DNA from: Sinomonas humi
Lineage (GTDB): Bacteria > Actinomycetota > Actinomycetes > Actinomycetales > Micrococcaceae
Assembly: GCF_000802235.1 (NCBI RefSeq)
Contig: NZ_JTDL01000147.1
Location: 23,683 to 87,682 of the forward strand
Length of the DNA stretch: 64,000 nucleotides
Direction: 5' to 3'
Shown: piece after piece, positions 8,730 through 17,965 of the stretch
How positions within the stretch are numbered: the first letter of the stretch is position 1
Layout: every line of letters starts with the position of its first letter
The notes under the pieces: generated by a model
Told to the model about the DNA's origin: nothing
Database searches by the model: none
Seen by the model: only the letters and a program-made list of their open reading frames with translations
Position numbers and translations under genes: made by a program

Positions 8730-11597
8730 CTAGCGGCCGGTGAGCTGCCAGGCGTCCTCGCCACCGCCGTCGTCGTCCTCGTCGTAGTAGTCCACGGCCT
8801 GCGTGCGGTCGTCCAGGTCCGCCGCGACGAGGTCCTCGGCGTAGGGCGAGTCGACGGCCTGATCGCCCAGATGGTGGTTCGCGTTGGCGTTCTCGGCCAA
8901 CGCCTGCTCCGTGTGGCTCGCCGGAGAAGCGGACGACGGCGAGTCCTCGCCTCGGAGGGCGGCGAGGACGGCAGGGAGATCGTCGGGCTTGACGAGGACG
9001 TCGCGTGCCTTGGAGCCCTCCGAGGGGCCGACGACGCCACGGCTCTCGAGGAGGTCCATGAGCCGGCCCGCCTTCGCGAAGCCGACGCGCAGCTTCCGCT
9101 GGAGCATCGAGGTCGAGCCGAACTGGGTCGTCACGACGAGCTCGGTGGCCTGGAGAAGGACCTCGAGATCGTCGCCGATCTCCTCGTCGATCTGCTTCTT
9201 CTCCGGCTCCGCGGCGACATCCTCGCGGTACGTCACCTGCAGCTGGCCCTTGACGTGTTCGACTACCTGATGGATCTCCGACTCGGAGACCCACGCGCCC
9301 TGCACACGCATCGGCTTGGAAGCGCCCATGGGCAGGAAGAGCGCGTCACCCTGGCCGATGAGCTTCTCCGCGCCCGGCTGGTCGAGGACGACGCGGGAGT
9401 CGGTCACCGACGACGTCGCGAAGGCCATCCGCGAGGGCACATTCGCCTTGATGAGGCCCGTCACGACATCGACCGACGGCCTCTGGGTCGCCAGCACGAG
9501 GTGGATGCCCGCAGCGCGCGCGAGCTGGGTGATGCGCACGATCGAGTCCTCGACGTCGCGAGGGGCCACCATCATGAGGTCAGCGAGCTCGTCGACGATC
9601 ACGAGGAGATAGGGGTACGCCTTGATCTTCCGCTCCGAGCCGGGAGGAGGCACCACCTTCCCGGCGCGCACGGCCTTGTTGAAGTCGTCGATGTGCTTGA
9701 AGCCGTAGTTGGCGAGGTCGTCGTACCGCGCGTCCATCTCCCGAACGACCCATTGGAGAGCCTCGGCCGCCTTCTTCGGATTCGTGATGATCGGCGTGAT
9801 GAGGTGCGGAACTCCCTCATAGGCGGTAAGTTCGACACGCTTCGGATCGACCATGACCATTCGGACCTCGTCGGGCGTGGCCCGCATGAGGATCGAAGTG
9901 ATCATCGAGTTCACGAATGACGACTTGCCGGCGCCCGTCGCGCCCGCGACGAGCATGTGCGGCATCTTGGCCAGGTTTGCGACGACGAATCCGCCCTCGA
10001 CATCCTTGCCGACCCCCATGACCATGGGGTGATCCGTGCGGCGGGCGTTCTGGCTGCGGAGGACATCACCGAGCGAGACCGTCTCGCGGTCCGTGTTGGG
10101 GATCTCGATGCCGATCGCACTCTTGCCCGGGATGGGGCTCAGAATGCGCACATCGGAACTCGCGACGGCGTACGCGATGTTCTTGCTCAGCGCAGTGACC
10201 TTCTCGACCTTCGTTCCCGAGGCCAACTCGATCTCGTAGCGCGTGACCGTCGGGCCGCGGCTGAAGCCAGTCACTTCCGCATCGACGTTGAACTGCTGGA
10301 GCGTGTTGGTCAGCGCCGCGACAATCGCATCGTTGGCCTCGGTGCGCTCCTTCGGGGCTGTACCCTGCACCAGGAGCTCCGACGACGGGAGGGTGTACGT
10401 GACATCCCCTGCGAGTTGGAGCTGCTCGGTCCGCTGGGGAATGGGCGACGGCGGCGCGACCGGCGGCCACGGCGCGGAAGGCACGATCGGGGCGGCTGCG
10501 GCGACGGTGGGAATAGACTCGGTGGCTCCCTCGGGGGCCTTGGGACCGGCGTCTTTGCCGCCCGTGATCCCCCCGCGCGCGGCACGGATCTTCTCGATCG
10601 CCGCCTCGGCCTGTGATCGGCCTGGAGCTGGCAAGGCCTCGGTGGGCTCATCCTCTCCGACGACGGCGCGCTCGTACGGCTCGTCGCCGGCGAAGCCGTC
10701 CGGAAGCTCCGGCTCTTCCGACCCCTCGTCCCGACCGAACAGGCGGCGCCTCTTCTTGGGGGACTTCTCAGGGCCCCGTGCGGCCTCCTCGGCTCGCCGC
10801 TCCGAGTCGTAGAGGTAGCTGCGGTCGTGGCGGGCGCCGTCGTCGTCATGGTCCATCAGGTCCGCACCCACCAAGTGGTCCCATGCCCCCCGAAGCCGCC
10901 GGGGAATCGCCGTGAACGGCGTCGCGGTGACGATGAGAACGGAGACAAACGCGAGGAACGAGTACACGAGCAGCGGCACCACCGGATGGATGGACGCCAG
11001 AAGCGAAGCCGCGAGGAAGCCGAGCATGCCGCCCGCGGCGCGGAGACCGTCGAACCCGTCTGCCGGGGAAGGGAGACCGCCGATGACGTCGGCAATCCCG
11101 GCTCCGGAGAACGCCATGATCAGGAACCCGATGCCGACTCGGTTGTTCCCTCGCTGGTCTTCGGGATGCCGAAAGAGCCGGACGGCACACACCGCGAGCA
11201 TGAGTGGGAGCACGAGCGAGACCCAGCCGAACGTCCCGTTGACGACGGCGTAGACGCCATCCGGGAACCAGCCGTGCCAGCCCCACCAGGAGAACGTTGC
11301 GATGAAGACGGCAAGCGCAAGGTTGAACAGGCCCGCGCCGTCGCGGCGCGCGGCTGGATCGAGGCCGCTCACGTCCGTGCCGATGCGACGAACCCCGGCG
11401 CCCACCGTATGGGCGACCCCCTGCCACGCTCCCCCGATAACGCGAGCGAGCCACGGCTGTCCCGAATCTCTCGTCGTGACGGACGAAGACCTGCCGGAGG
11501 GGCGCTTCGACCCGGAGCCAGAGCTTTTGCCTTGGCCAGACCGGGCCGATGGGCCGGAGCGGGTGCTTCGTGGCGCGGAGGAAGTGCGAGTCGCCAT
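8730..11597 (-). CDS. ftsK: DNA translocase FtsK
   Basis: This septal DNA pump clears the chromosome from the division site. The 955-residue protein has a basic, Ser/Arg-rich N-terminus, about four or five membrane segments (roughly 80-260), a Pro/Ala/Glu-rich linker and the RecA-like motor. Walker A is GATGAGKSS near residue 555 and Walker B is LLVIVDELADLMM near 670. The C-terminal winged gamma domain (QFGSTSMLQRKLRVGFAKAG) recognises KOPS sites. The start at 11597 has TACCGT 7 bases upstream; the frame is open 19 codons further. An Asp/Glu-rich tail follows the gamma domain. Confidence 0.97.
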   Translation of the reverse strand: MATRTSSAPRSTRSGPSARSGQGKSSGSGSKRPSGRSSSVTTRDSGQPWLARVIGGAWQGVAHTVGAGVRRIGTDVSGLDPAARRDGAGLFNLALAVFIATFSWWGWHGWFPDGVYAVVNGTFGWVSLVLPLMLAVCAVRLFRHPEDQRGNNRVGIGFLIMAFSGAGIADVIGGLPSPADGFDGLRAAGGMLGFLAASLLASIHPVVPLLVYSFLAFVSVLIVTATPFTAIPRRLRGAWDHLVGADLMDHDDDGARHDRSYLYDSERRAEEAARGPEKSPKKRRRLFGRDEGSEEPELPDGFAGDEPYERAVVGEDEPTEALPAPGRSQAEAAIEKIRAARGGITGGKDAGPKAPEGATESIPTVAAAAPIVPSAPWPPVAPPSPIPQRTEQLQLAGDVTYTLPSSELLVQGTAPKERTEANDAIVAALTNTLQQFNVDAEVTGFSRGPTVTRYEIELASGTKVEKVTALSKNIAYAVASSDVRILSPIPGKSAIGIEIPNTDRETVSLGDVLRSQNARRTDHPMVMGVGKDVEGGFVVANLAKMPHMLVAGATGAGKSSFVNSMITSILMRATPDEVRMVMVDPKRVELTAYEGVPHLITPIITNPKKAAEALQWVVREMDARYDDLANYGFKHIDDFNKAVRAGKVVPPPGSERKIKAYPYLLVIVDELADLMMVAPRDVEDSIVRITQLARAAGIHLVLATQRPSVDVVTGLIKANVPSRMAFATSSVTDSRVVLDQPGAEKLIGQGDALFLPMGASKPMRVQGAWVSESEIHQVVEHVKGQLQVTYREDVAAEPEKKQIDEEIGDDLEVLLQATELVVTTQFGSTSMLQRKLRVGFAKAGRLMDLLESRGVVGPSEGSKARDVLVKPDDLPAVLAALRGEDSPSSASPASHTEQALAENANANHHLGDQAVDSPYAEDLVAADLDDRTQAVDYYDEDDDGGGEDAWQLTGR

Positions 11598-11691
11598 ATT
11601 CCCTACGGTAGCGCGGAAGGCCGCCGAATCCGGGGACATCCACGACTGGCGCACCCGGTTCGGCGGCCCTCCTGCGGCCGGTAGCCTCCGA

Positions 11692-13383
11692 TCAGGCTTC
11701 GAGCACGACCGGAATGATCATGGGACGGCGGCGCAGCTTGCGGCTCACCCACGTGCCGATCACCCGGCGGACTACCTGCTGAAGCTGGTAGGCCGTGTGG
11801 TCCGGCTTCGCAAGGATGGCCTCCTCGAGCGCCTCGTTGACCTTGGGGATGATGTCGTCGAACACGGCGTCATCCTCCGCCACGCCACGGGCGTGGATCT
11901 CAGGACCCGAAACAACCTTGCCGGTCGAGCGGTTCACCACCGTGATCACGGAGATGAAGCCCTCGTCGCCCAGGATCCGGCGGTCCTTGAGATCGGCGTC
12001 GGTGATCGCGCCGACGCTGCTCCCATCGACATACACGAATCCGACCTCGACCTGGCCGACGATCCGCGCCCGCCCGTTCGCGAGGTCCACAACGGTCCCG
12101 TTGTCCCCGAGGATGACGCTGTCCGGCTCCATGCCTGTCTCGAGCGCGAGGTTCCCGTTCGCGATGAGATGGCGCGTCTCGCCGTGGACGGGCATCGCGT
12201 TGAGGGGCTCGATGATGTTGTAGCAGTAGAGAAGTTCTCCCGCAGCCGCATGGCCCGAGACGTGCACCTTCGCATTGCCCTTGTGCACGACGTTCGCGCC
12301 GAGTTTGAGGAGCCCGTTGATGACGCGGAACACCGCGTTCTCGTTGCCGGGGATGAGCGAGGACGCGAGGATCACCATGTCCCCGGAGCCCACCTGCACG
12401 CGGTGGTCGCCGTTGGCCATGCGGGACAGGGCTGCCATCGGCTCGCCCTGCGAACCGGTGGACATGAGGACGAGCTGGTGGTCCGGGTAGTCCTCGATGT
12501 GCTTGACGTCGACGAGGATCCCAGGGGGCACGTCGAGGTAGCCGAGCTTGGCCGCGATCGTCATGTTCCGCACCATCGAGCGCCCCACGAAGGCGACCTT
12601 GCGGCCGTGGTGGTGGGCGGCGTCGAGCACCTGCTGCACCCGGTGGACGTGGGATGAGAAGCTCGCGACGATGATCCGCTTGCGCGCCTGGCCGAACAAG
12701 CGGTCGAGGACGGGGCCGATCTCCTTCTCAGCAGTGGTGAAGCCGGGGATGTCTGCATTCGTCGAATCCGCCATGAGGAGGTCCACGCCCTCCTCGCCCA
12801 ACCGCGCGAAGTGCCGCAGGTCGGTGATGCGGCCGTCGAGCGGGAGCTGGTCCATCTTGAAGTCGCCCGTGTGCAGCACGCTTCCCCCGGCCGTGCGGAT
12901 GAACACCGCGAGCGCGTCCGGAATCGAGTGGTTGACGGCGACGAACTCTGTCTGGAAGGGCCCGAAGTCAACGACCTGGCCCTCTTCCACCACCCGCAGG
13001 ACCGGCGTGATGCGATGCTCGGCCAGCTTGGCCTCGACTAGCGCGAGTGTGAGCTGCGACCCGACGAGGGGGATGTCCCGGCGGTGCCGCAGAAGGTACG
13101 GGACAGCCCCGATGTGATCCTCATGCCCATGGGTGAGCACGCAGGCCACAACGTCCTGAATGCGGTTCTCGATGTAGGAGAAGTCCGGGAGGATGAGATC
13201 CACTCCGGGCTGATTCTCCTCCGGGAAGAGGACGCCGCAGTCGACGATGAGGAGCTTGCCGTCGATCTCGAAGACGGCCATGTTGCGGCCGACCTCGCCC
13301 AGTCCCCCGAGGGGCACGATCCGAAGCGTGCCCTGCGGCAGCTTCGGCGGTGTCGTGAGGACCGGGAGGGCAAGTTGGGTCAT
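11692..13383 (-). CDS. rnj: Ribonuclease J
   Basis: A metallo-beta-lactamase/beta-CASP ribonuclease with 5'-exo and endo activity for mRNA decay and rRNA maturation. The zinc-binding HGHEDH motif is at 85-90, and further conserved His/Asp motifs (HTGDFKMD, ADSTNAD, FSSHVHR) follow. At 563 residues it is the normal length for actinobacterial RNase J. It lies between dapA and ftsK, the usual order in this lineage. AGAAGAAG before the ATG may serve as ribosome binding site. Confidence 0.96.
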   Translation of the reverse strand: MTQLALPVLTTPPKLPQGTLRIVPLGGLGEVGRNMAVFEIDGKLLIVDCGVLFPEENQPGVDLILPDFSYIENRIQDVVACVLTHGHEDHIGAVPYLLRHRRDIPLVGSQLTLALVEAKLAEHRITPVLRVVEEGQVVDFGPFQTEFVAVNHSIPDALAVFIRTAGGSVLHTGDFKMDQLPLDGRITDLRHFARLGEEGVDLLMADSTNADIPGFTTAEKEIGPVLDRLFGQARKRIIVASFSSHVHRVQQVLDAAHHHGRKVAFVGRSMVRNMTIAAKLGYLDVPPGILVDVKHIEDYPDHQLVLMSTGSQGEPMAALSRMANGDHRVQVGSGDMVILASSLIPGNENAVFRVINGLLKLGANVVHKGNAKVHVSGHAAAGELLYCYNIIEPLNAMPVHGETRHLIANGNLALETGMEPDSVILGDNGTVVDLANGRARIVGQVEVGFVYVDGSSVGAITDADLKDRRILGDEGFISVITVVNRSTGKVVSGPEIHARGVAEDDAVFDDIIPKVNEALEEAILAKPDHTAYQLQQVVRRVIGTWVSRKLRRRPMIIPVVLEA

Positions 13384-13431
13384 TGCTTCTTCTTTCTAGG
13401 CGCAGGCGCCATGTAGCTAAGCACCGGCCAT

Positions 13432-14340
13432 CTAGGCAAAGTCCATTCCGGCTTCGGCCAGATCGGCGCGGATGAGGGCGAGCTCCGCGTCATTCGGCTC
13501 CACGAGCGGGAGTCGGACGGTGGAGGTGGGCAGGATTCCCTGCCACGTGAGAACTTGCTTGGTCGCGACGGCGCCCTGGACGCGGGTCATGATGCCGCGG
13601 ATGACGGGGTCGAGTTCGAAGTGGATCTTGCGGGCGGTCGCGAAGTCGCCCGCAAGGGCAGCGTCGACGAGAGCGCGGAACTGCTTCGTCACGACGTGGG
13701 CCGTCACGCTCACCACGCCAAGCGCTCCCGCAGCCATCCACGGAAGGGTAAGACCGTCGTCGCCCGAGTAGACGGCGAGATCGCTCTTCGCGAGCACCCG
13801 GGTGATCGAGGCGAAATCGGCCTTGGCGTCTTTGAGGCCTTGGATGTTCGGGTGCTCGGCGAGCCGGAGGATCGTCTCTGTCGCAATGGGGATGCCGCTT
13901 CGCCCGGGGATGTCGTAGAGCATGACCGGGAGCTCGGTCGCGGACGCGATCGCCTCGAAGTGAGCCTGGACTCCCGTCTGGCTGGGCTTGTTGTAGTAGG
14001 GAGTGACAATGAGGAGGCCATCGACTCCGAGCTCCGCTGCCCGGCGCGAGAGGCTGATCGAGTGACGCGTGTCATTGGTTCCGGTTCCGGCGATGACCTT
14101 CGCACGGCCGCCCACGGCCTCGAGGACCGCCTTGAACATGCCGAGGTTCTCCTCGTCCGTGAGGGTCGAGGTCTCGCCCGTGGTGCCCGTGACGACAAGG
14201 CCGTCGCAGCCGTCGTCGACAAGCTTCGCTGCCAGCTGACCCGCCGCCTCGTAGTCGACCTCTCCGTCCTTGGTGAAAGGGGTCACCATGGCGGTCAGGA
14301 GAGTGCCGAAAGTTTGGGTCCGGATGTCAGAGTCAGCCAT
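13432..14340 (-). CDS. dapA: 4-hydroxy-tetrahydrodipicolinate synthase
   Basis: It condenses pyruvate with aspartate semialdehyde, the first committed step to diaminopimelate and lysine. The 302-residue TIM barrel shows GTTGETSTLTDEE (nucleophile-site region), TPYYNKPSQTG with the catalytic Tyr, and the Schiff-base Lys in IQGLKDAK. The open frame extends 52 codons upstream, but the ATG at 14340 fits the family and has TAACGT 7 bases before it. It is followed by rnj with a 48-base gap. Confidence 0.97.
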   Translation of the reverse strand: MADSDIRTQTFGTLLTAMVTPFTKDGEVDYEAAGQLAAKLVDDGCDGLVVTGTTGETSTLTDEENLGMFKAVLEAVGGRAKVIAGTGTNDTRHSISLSRRAAELGVDGLLIVTPYYNKPSQTGVQAHFEAIASATELPVMLYDIPGRSGIPIATETILRLAEHPNIQGLKDAKADFASITRVLAKSDLAVYSGDDGLTLPWMAAGALGVVSVTAHVVTKQFRALVDAALAGDFATARKIHFELDPVIRGIMTRVQGAVATKQVLTWQGILPTSTVRLPLVEPNDAELALIRADLAEAGMDFA

Positions 14341-14393
14341 GCTCAAAACGTTACCCTGTCGCGGCACGTCCTGGACAACGGCGACGGCCCGGT

Positions 14394-15143
14394 TTACCGC
14401 CGATAACGCTCGAGCGCGGACCTGAACAGCAGGGCCGAGACTACCTCTGGGCCGGTCGCCCGCGAGTGGGCCATGCGGTGCCCGTCGGGCCCCCATACTC
14501 CGCTACCGCCGCACGAGGGCCCCAACGAGGTGGTGCCAGCGGCGTTCGCGAGGAGTGCGAAGAAGCGGCTGTCCATGGCTCTGGCCCCGAAATGCAGGTC
14601 AAGACGGCGTTCCTCCCCCACCACGTAGATCGCGGAGGCCGCGTAGAGGTCTGCCCCGGCCGAGGCAGCCTCTGCCGCGTGCGAGGGCTCCGCGACGTCG
14701 AAGCAGACGGCGAGTGCAACGCTCCATCCGTCGACGTCGACGAGAGTGGGGCCACCCCCCGGCTCGAAGTAGTGCCGTTCGTCACCATGGAGGTGTGTCT
14801 TCGGTGCGATAAGCGGCGCAGCACCCGGGCGCAGGAGCACCGATGCGAGGCGGGGCGTACCGTCCGGCTCCCGGGCCGCTGCACCGACGACGGCGACAAT
14901 CCCCATGTCCTCGCACGCCGCCTGGATTTCGGCGAGCTCGACGGACGGATTCGTCAGCCAGCACGCGTCGTCGTCGAGCCGGGAGAGGTCGTAGCCGATG
15001 AGTGAAAGCTCGGGGAAGACTGCTATCCGCGCTCCGTGGCTGTCCGCGTCCTCGATGGCATTCACATGGGCTGCGATATTCGCGGCGATCCCGCCTGGGC
15101 TCGACTCGTACTGCACGGCTGCGACGGTGAGCTCAGCGGACAT
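14394..15143 (-). CDS. Carbon-nitrogen hydrolase (nitrilase superfamily)
   Basis: A 249-residue amidase-type hydrolase with the superfamily triad: Glu45 in FPELSL, Lys115 in APKTHLHG and Cys147 in LAVCFDVAEP. It cleaves non-peptide C-N bonds; the substrate cannot be told from sequence. The ATG at 15143 has TAATAT 7 bases upstream, so it likely has its own leaderless promoter that overlaps the stop of the upstream small gene. An in-frame ATG at 15152 is less likely. The gene sits between dapA and the SOS-linked small gene. Confidence 0.88.
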   Translation of the reverse strand: MSAELTVAAVQYESSPGGIAANIAAHVNAIEDADSHGARIAVFPELSLIGYDLSRLDDDACWLTNPSVELAEIQAACEDMGIVAVVGAAAREPDGTPRLASVLLRPGAAPLIAPKTHLHGDERHYFEPGGGPTLVDVDGWSVALAVCFDVAEPSHAAEAASAGADLYAASAIYVVGEERRLDLHFGARAMDSRFFALLANAAGTTSLGPSCGGSGVWGPDGHRMAHSRATGPEVVSALLFRSALERYRR

Positions 15144-15153
15144 GCGGCCCATA

Positions 15154-15384
15154 TTAGGGCATCAGCATGGGAGCCTCAGTGCGCGCCGAGCAGGCTTCGA
15201 CGTCCACTTCGCCGAGCCGACGCGCGGTCTCGGCAGGCAGCGACCCACTCTCCAACGGCTCGTCGACGAGTGGGCCGGCCCCTGGCGGCCAAGCCTCCGG
15301 ATCCGGGGCCACCTCGTCGCGGGACAGGTGCGGCGGGGTGGCCCCGGACGTCTGCGGAAGCGACTTCTGTGCAGGCGCGTCCAT
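15154..15384 (-). CDS. Small unknown protein (76 aa) behind a LexA-type promoter
   Basis: I do not recognise this protein. It starts MDAPAQKSLPQTS, is Pro/Glu/Asp-rich and acidic, has no membrane segment or signal peptide and a single Cys near the C-terminus. Most third codon positions are G or C, which supports real coding. The ATG at 15384 lies 7 bases after a TATGCT -10 element whose spacer is a near-perfect SOS box (15399-15414). It is therefore probably DNA-damage inducible. An in-frame ATG at 15396 would fall within the promoter. The nitrilase-family gene follows after 10 bases. Confidence 0.55.
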   Translation of the reverse strand: MDAPAQKSLPQTSGATPPHLSRDEVAPDPEAWPPGAGPLVDEPLESGSLPAETARRLGEVDVEACSARTEAPMLMP

Positions 15385-15391
15385 GCACTCG

Positions 15392-15421
15392 AGCATAATC
15401 GAAACTATGTTCGAATGACAA
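15392..15421 (-). promoter_or_regulatory. LexA-controlled promoter: TTGTCA, SOS box in spacer, TATGCT
   Basis: On the minus strand, -35 TTGTCA (15416-15421) and -10 TATGCT (15392-15397) are 18 bases apart. The spacer contains TCGAAC-ATAG-TTTCGA (15399-15414), which matches the SOS consensus TCGAAC-N4-GTTCGA at 11 of 12 fixed positions. LexA bound here would block RNA polymerase directly. The ATG of the small gene lies 7 bases past the -10. Confidence 0.75.
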
Positions 15422-15547
15422 GGGCGGACGTCGAAACCGCGAAGTGACGACCGTCCAGGGACCCGTCGCACTCGCCGGCCGGTGAGATCTCAGCGGTGCC
15501 CGCGGGCGTCTAAGTACCCAGAGGAGCCTCCGTGAGAGCATGAGCGC

Positions 15548-16807
15548 ATGCCCGCGCGGACATCGACAACGAGATCGCCCGGCCACCGCTTCCCGGCCCA
15601 GCGGCTCACGGGGGTCGACTTGGCCAGAGGAGCTGCCCTCCTCGCCATGATGGCGGTGCATGTGCTGCCGACCGTGGCACCGGATGCGGCGGGTCGTCTC
15701 GGGCCCACGTGGGCTGGCCTCGTCCTTTCCGGACGTTCCGCGGCACTCTTCGCGGTACTCGCGGGGGTCTCCCTCTCTCTCGGCAGCGTCCCGGCGGCGG
15801 GGAACCGGCTCGGACTTGCCTTGCGCGGGGTCGTCATCGCCGTCGTCGGGCTTTGCCTCGGCACGCTCCACGTCAGCGTTGCCGTCATCCTGGTCCAGTA
15901 CGGAGTGTTGTTCTGGTGCATCATCCCCGCGCTGCGGCTCGGGCAGCGCGCCCTCGGACTTCTCGCGTCGGCCTGGATACTTCTCGCACCCATCGTGGCC
16001 TACCTCGTGCGGCCGTTGCTCGTCCTAGGCGGGCATCCCCTGCAGCTCGGACGTAACCCAACGTGGACAGACTTTGCTGATCCCGCACGCCTCGCCGCCG
16101 ACGTCTTCGTGACGGGCAGCTACCCAGTCCTCGAGTGGCTCGCGTACCTGCTGGTTGGCCTGTGGATTGGACGGTTGCCGCTCCGCCACACGGGGGTCCA
16201 AGTGGGTCTCATGCTTGGCGGGGCTGCCGCCGCGGCGCTGGCCAAGGCCACCGAGTGGGCGCTCATGGGTCCGTTGGGCGGCCACAACGCCCTCCTTGCG
16301 ACTCCGCAGGCGAGCCAATGGCCGCTTGATGCGATGCTCCGCGTCAACCTGCTTGGGGTCCAGCAGACGGGAAGCATCTGGTGGCTCACAACCGCTGCCC
16401 CACACTCCGGTACGACCCTCGACCTCCTCCACACCTCCGGCACCTCCGCTGCTGCCCTCGGCGCGTTCTTGCTGCTCGCTCGAGTCCGGCCACTCGAGCG
16501 GACGGGTCTCCTCCTGCCCCTCGCGGGCGCCGGAGGCATGACCTTGACCCTCTACACCCTGCACGTGGGGGCCCTCTCATGGTCGGAAGCCGGCGGGGCT
16601 CCTGGGCTTGAGCAGGGTGGACTGCTTGCGGTGCACGCCGTCCTCGCGCTCGCCATCGGCCTGCTGTTCCGAGCGAACGGCTGGCGGGGTCCGCTCGAGT
16701 GGATGGCGCACGGAGCGTATCGCCTTGGTTCCCTCCACCAAGAGAGGGCCCCGAGCCGCCCTCAACGCCCCAGAACCCCGGACGGCTCGTTGGCACGACG
16801 CCGGTAG
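15548..16807 (+). CDS. Membrane acyltransferase-like protein (HGSNAT/DUF1624 and DUF418 type)
   Basis: A 419-residue integral membrane protein with about ten hydrophobic segments. The N-terminal RLTGVDLARGAALLAMMAVH is the start motif of DUF1624/heparan-alpha-glucosaminide N-acetyltransferase-like proteins, with a conserved His in the first helix; the C-terminal half resembles DUF418. Members probably move acyl groups across the membrane onto sugars or other acceptors, but the substrate is unknown. It is a single gene, convergent with the DUF6318 lipoprotein gene. Codon use matches its neighbours. Confidence 0.78.
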   Translation: MPARTSTTRSPGHRFPAQRLTGVDLARGAALLAMMAVHVLPTVAPDAAGRLGPTWAGLVLSGRSAALFAVLAGVSLSLGSVPAAGNRLGLALRGVVIAVVGLCLGTLHVSVAVILVQYGVLFWCIIPALRLGQRALGLLASAWILLAPIVAYLVRPLLVLGGHPLQLGRNPTWTDFADPARLAADVFVTGSYPVLEWLAYLLVGLWIGRLPLRHTGVQVGLMLGGAAAAALAKATEWALMGPLGGHNALLATPQASQWPLDAMLRVNLLGVQQTGSIWWLTTAAPHSGTTLDLLHTSGTSAAALGAFLLLARVRPLERTGLLLPLAGAGGMTLTLYTLHVGALSWSEAGGAPGLEQGGLLAVHAVLALAIGLLFRANGWRGPLEWMAHGAYRLGSLHQERAPSRPQRPRTPDGSLARRR

Positions 16808-16823
16808 TCGACCGGAGGCTGTT

Positions 16824-17450
16824 CTAGCTGGCTGTGGTGAGTTCCTGGACTTGCACCGTCTTCCATCGACCCTGCTCGTACAGCGCGTAGATCGCTTTGG
16901 CCCGATCGCTCCGACCCCCGTCGTGGGATTCGACGGCACCGGAAGCGTCCAGCCTCCTTGATGGCGACTCCTCAACGACGAAGAAGCCGAGAACTGGACC
17001 GGGCCGGCCCCACGGTACGTCGGAGGTGAAGGCTACGATCGTCCAGCGCGGCCCCTCCGAGCTCCAGCCGTTGTCGTTGACGCCGAGCGCGGCGTCAACA
17101 TACCCCGCGCAGGTCCCGCAAGAAGGGGCAGAGGCTTCCCTCAAAGGGGCCACGTTACCGGTCTCCAGAGCGTAGGTCACAGTGTGGAGCCAGTACTGTG
17201 CGAAGGCCGCAAAGCCTTCGCGGGTGTTCTCCTTCGCGACATCCGGCAGCGCAGGCGCACTGCCGACTGGTCCACGAGCACCGGCGCGTCCACGAGACCC
17301 GGCGGGATCAGGAGAACTCGCGGTCACGGAGGCCTGTTCGGTCGGATTCCAACATGCCGCCGAGGCCAGCAGCATCACCACGATCAGAGGAACGAGTGCG
17401 TACCGGGATCGTTGCCGTGCCATGCGGTCCCCCTGAGTGCGAGCGGTCAT
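16824..17450 (-). CDS. DUF6318 family lipoprotein, copy 1
   Basis: A signal peptide with a Cys after LLASAAC is followed by a Ser/Pro/Gly-rich linker. The DUF6318 domain then shows ENTREGFAAFAQYWLHTV, TYALETG and a CGTCAGY pair of cysteines. The family is confined to Micrococcaceae-like actinobacteria and its role is unknown. TACAGT lies 6 bases before the ATG at 17450; an internal ATG at 17423 has GGGGG 5 bases upstream and gives a more typical signal peptide. A paralogue is encoded at 61923-62558. Base composition is uniform along this copy. Confidence 0.82.
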   Translation of the reverse strand: MTARTQGDRMARQRSRYALVPLIVVMLLASAACWNPTEQASVTASSPDPAGSRGRAGARGPVGSAPALPDVAKENTREGFAAFAQYWLHTVTYALETGNVAPLREASAPSCGTCAGYVDAALGVNDNGWSSEGPRWTIVAFTSDVPWGRPGPVLGFFVVEESPSRRLDASGAVESHDGGRSDRAKAIYALYEQGRWKTVQVQELTTAS

Positions 17451-17480
17451 CTTCGCACTGTATGCATGGGGCGAGACGCC

Positions 17481-17963
17481 TCAGTGGGACGAGCCTGGTG
17501 CCTCCGTGGTCCCGCGGTGCAGGGCAATCGCGCGACGCATCGCGGCACGGGCACGTTTCCGATCGCCGGAGGCGTCATAGGCGAGCCCCAGCCGATACCA
17601 CGAGCGCCAGTCCTCCGGTGCGGCCTCGGTCTCGGCCTGATACCGCGGGAACTCGGCGTCAGCCGCCGACCGCACAATCCTTCCCCCGGGGGTCCGCGGG
17701 AGCGCATCGACTGGCAGGCCGCCTTCGGCTTCGAGTTCGCGGCCGAGCCGCTCGAGACCCGCGCCGAACATGATCTCGCGCACCAGCGCCCAGGCTCCGA
17801 TGACGGGCAGCACGAGGTAGGCGGCGCCGATGGCCTTGGCGATGAGCTGTGGGTCGGCGAGGAGGAGGATCGCCCGGTTGAGGGTGAGCACCAAGTAGAA
17901 CACGAGGAGCAACGCAACGCCCGCGACCCACAGCTTGGTCCGGTGTTCCTTGAGCCAGTCCAT
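17481..17963 (-). CDS. Membrane protein with tetratricopeptide-like C-terminus
   Basis: A 160-residue protein with two hydrophobic helices (about 10-30 and 40-62) and a soluble C-terminal part. Around residues 115-150 a single TPR-like unit is visible (WRSWYRLGLAYDASGDRKRA). It begins 2 bases past the dapB stop, so it is probably co-transcribed with dapB. No enzyme motif is seen; it may be an assembly or scaffold protein at the membrane. Function unknown. Confidence 0.75.
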   Translation of the reverse strand: MDWLKEHRTKLWVAGVALLLVFYLVLTLNRAILLLADPQLIAKAIGAAYLVLPVIGAWALVREIMFGAGLERLGRELEAEGGLPVDALPRTPGGRIVRSAADAEFPRYQAETEAAPEDWRSWYRLGLAYDASGDRKRARAAMRRAIALHRGTTEAPGSSH

Positions 17964-17965
17964 GT

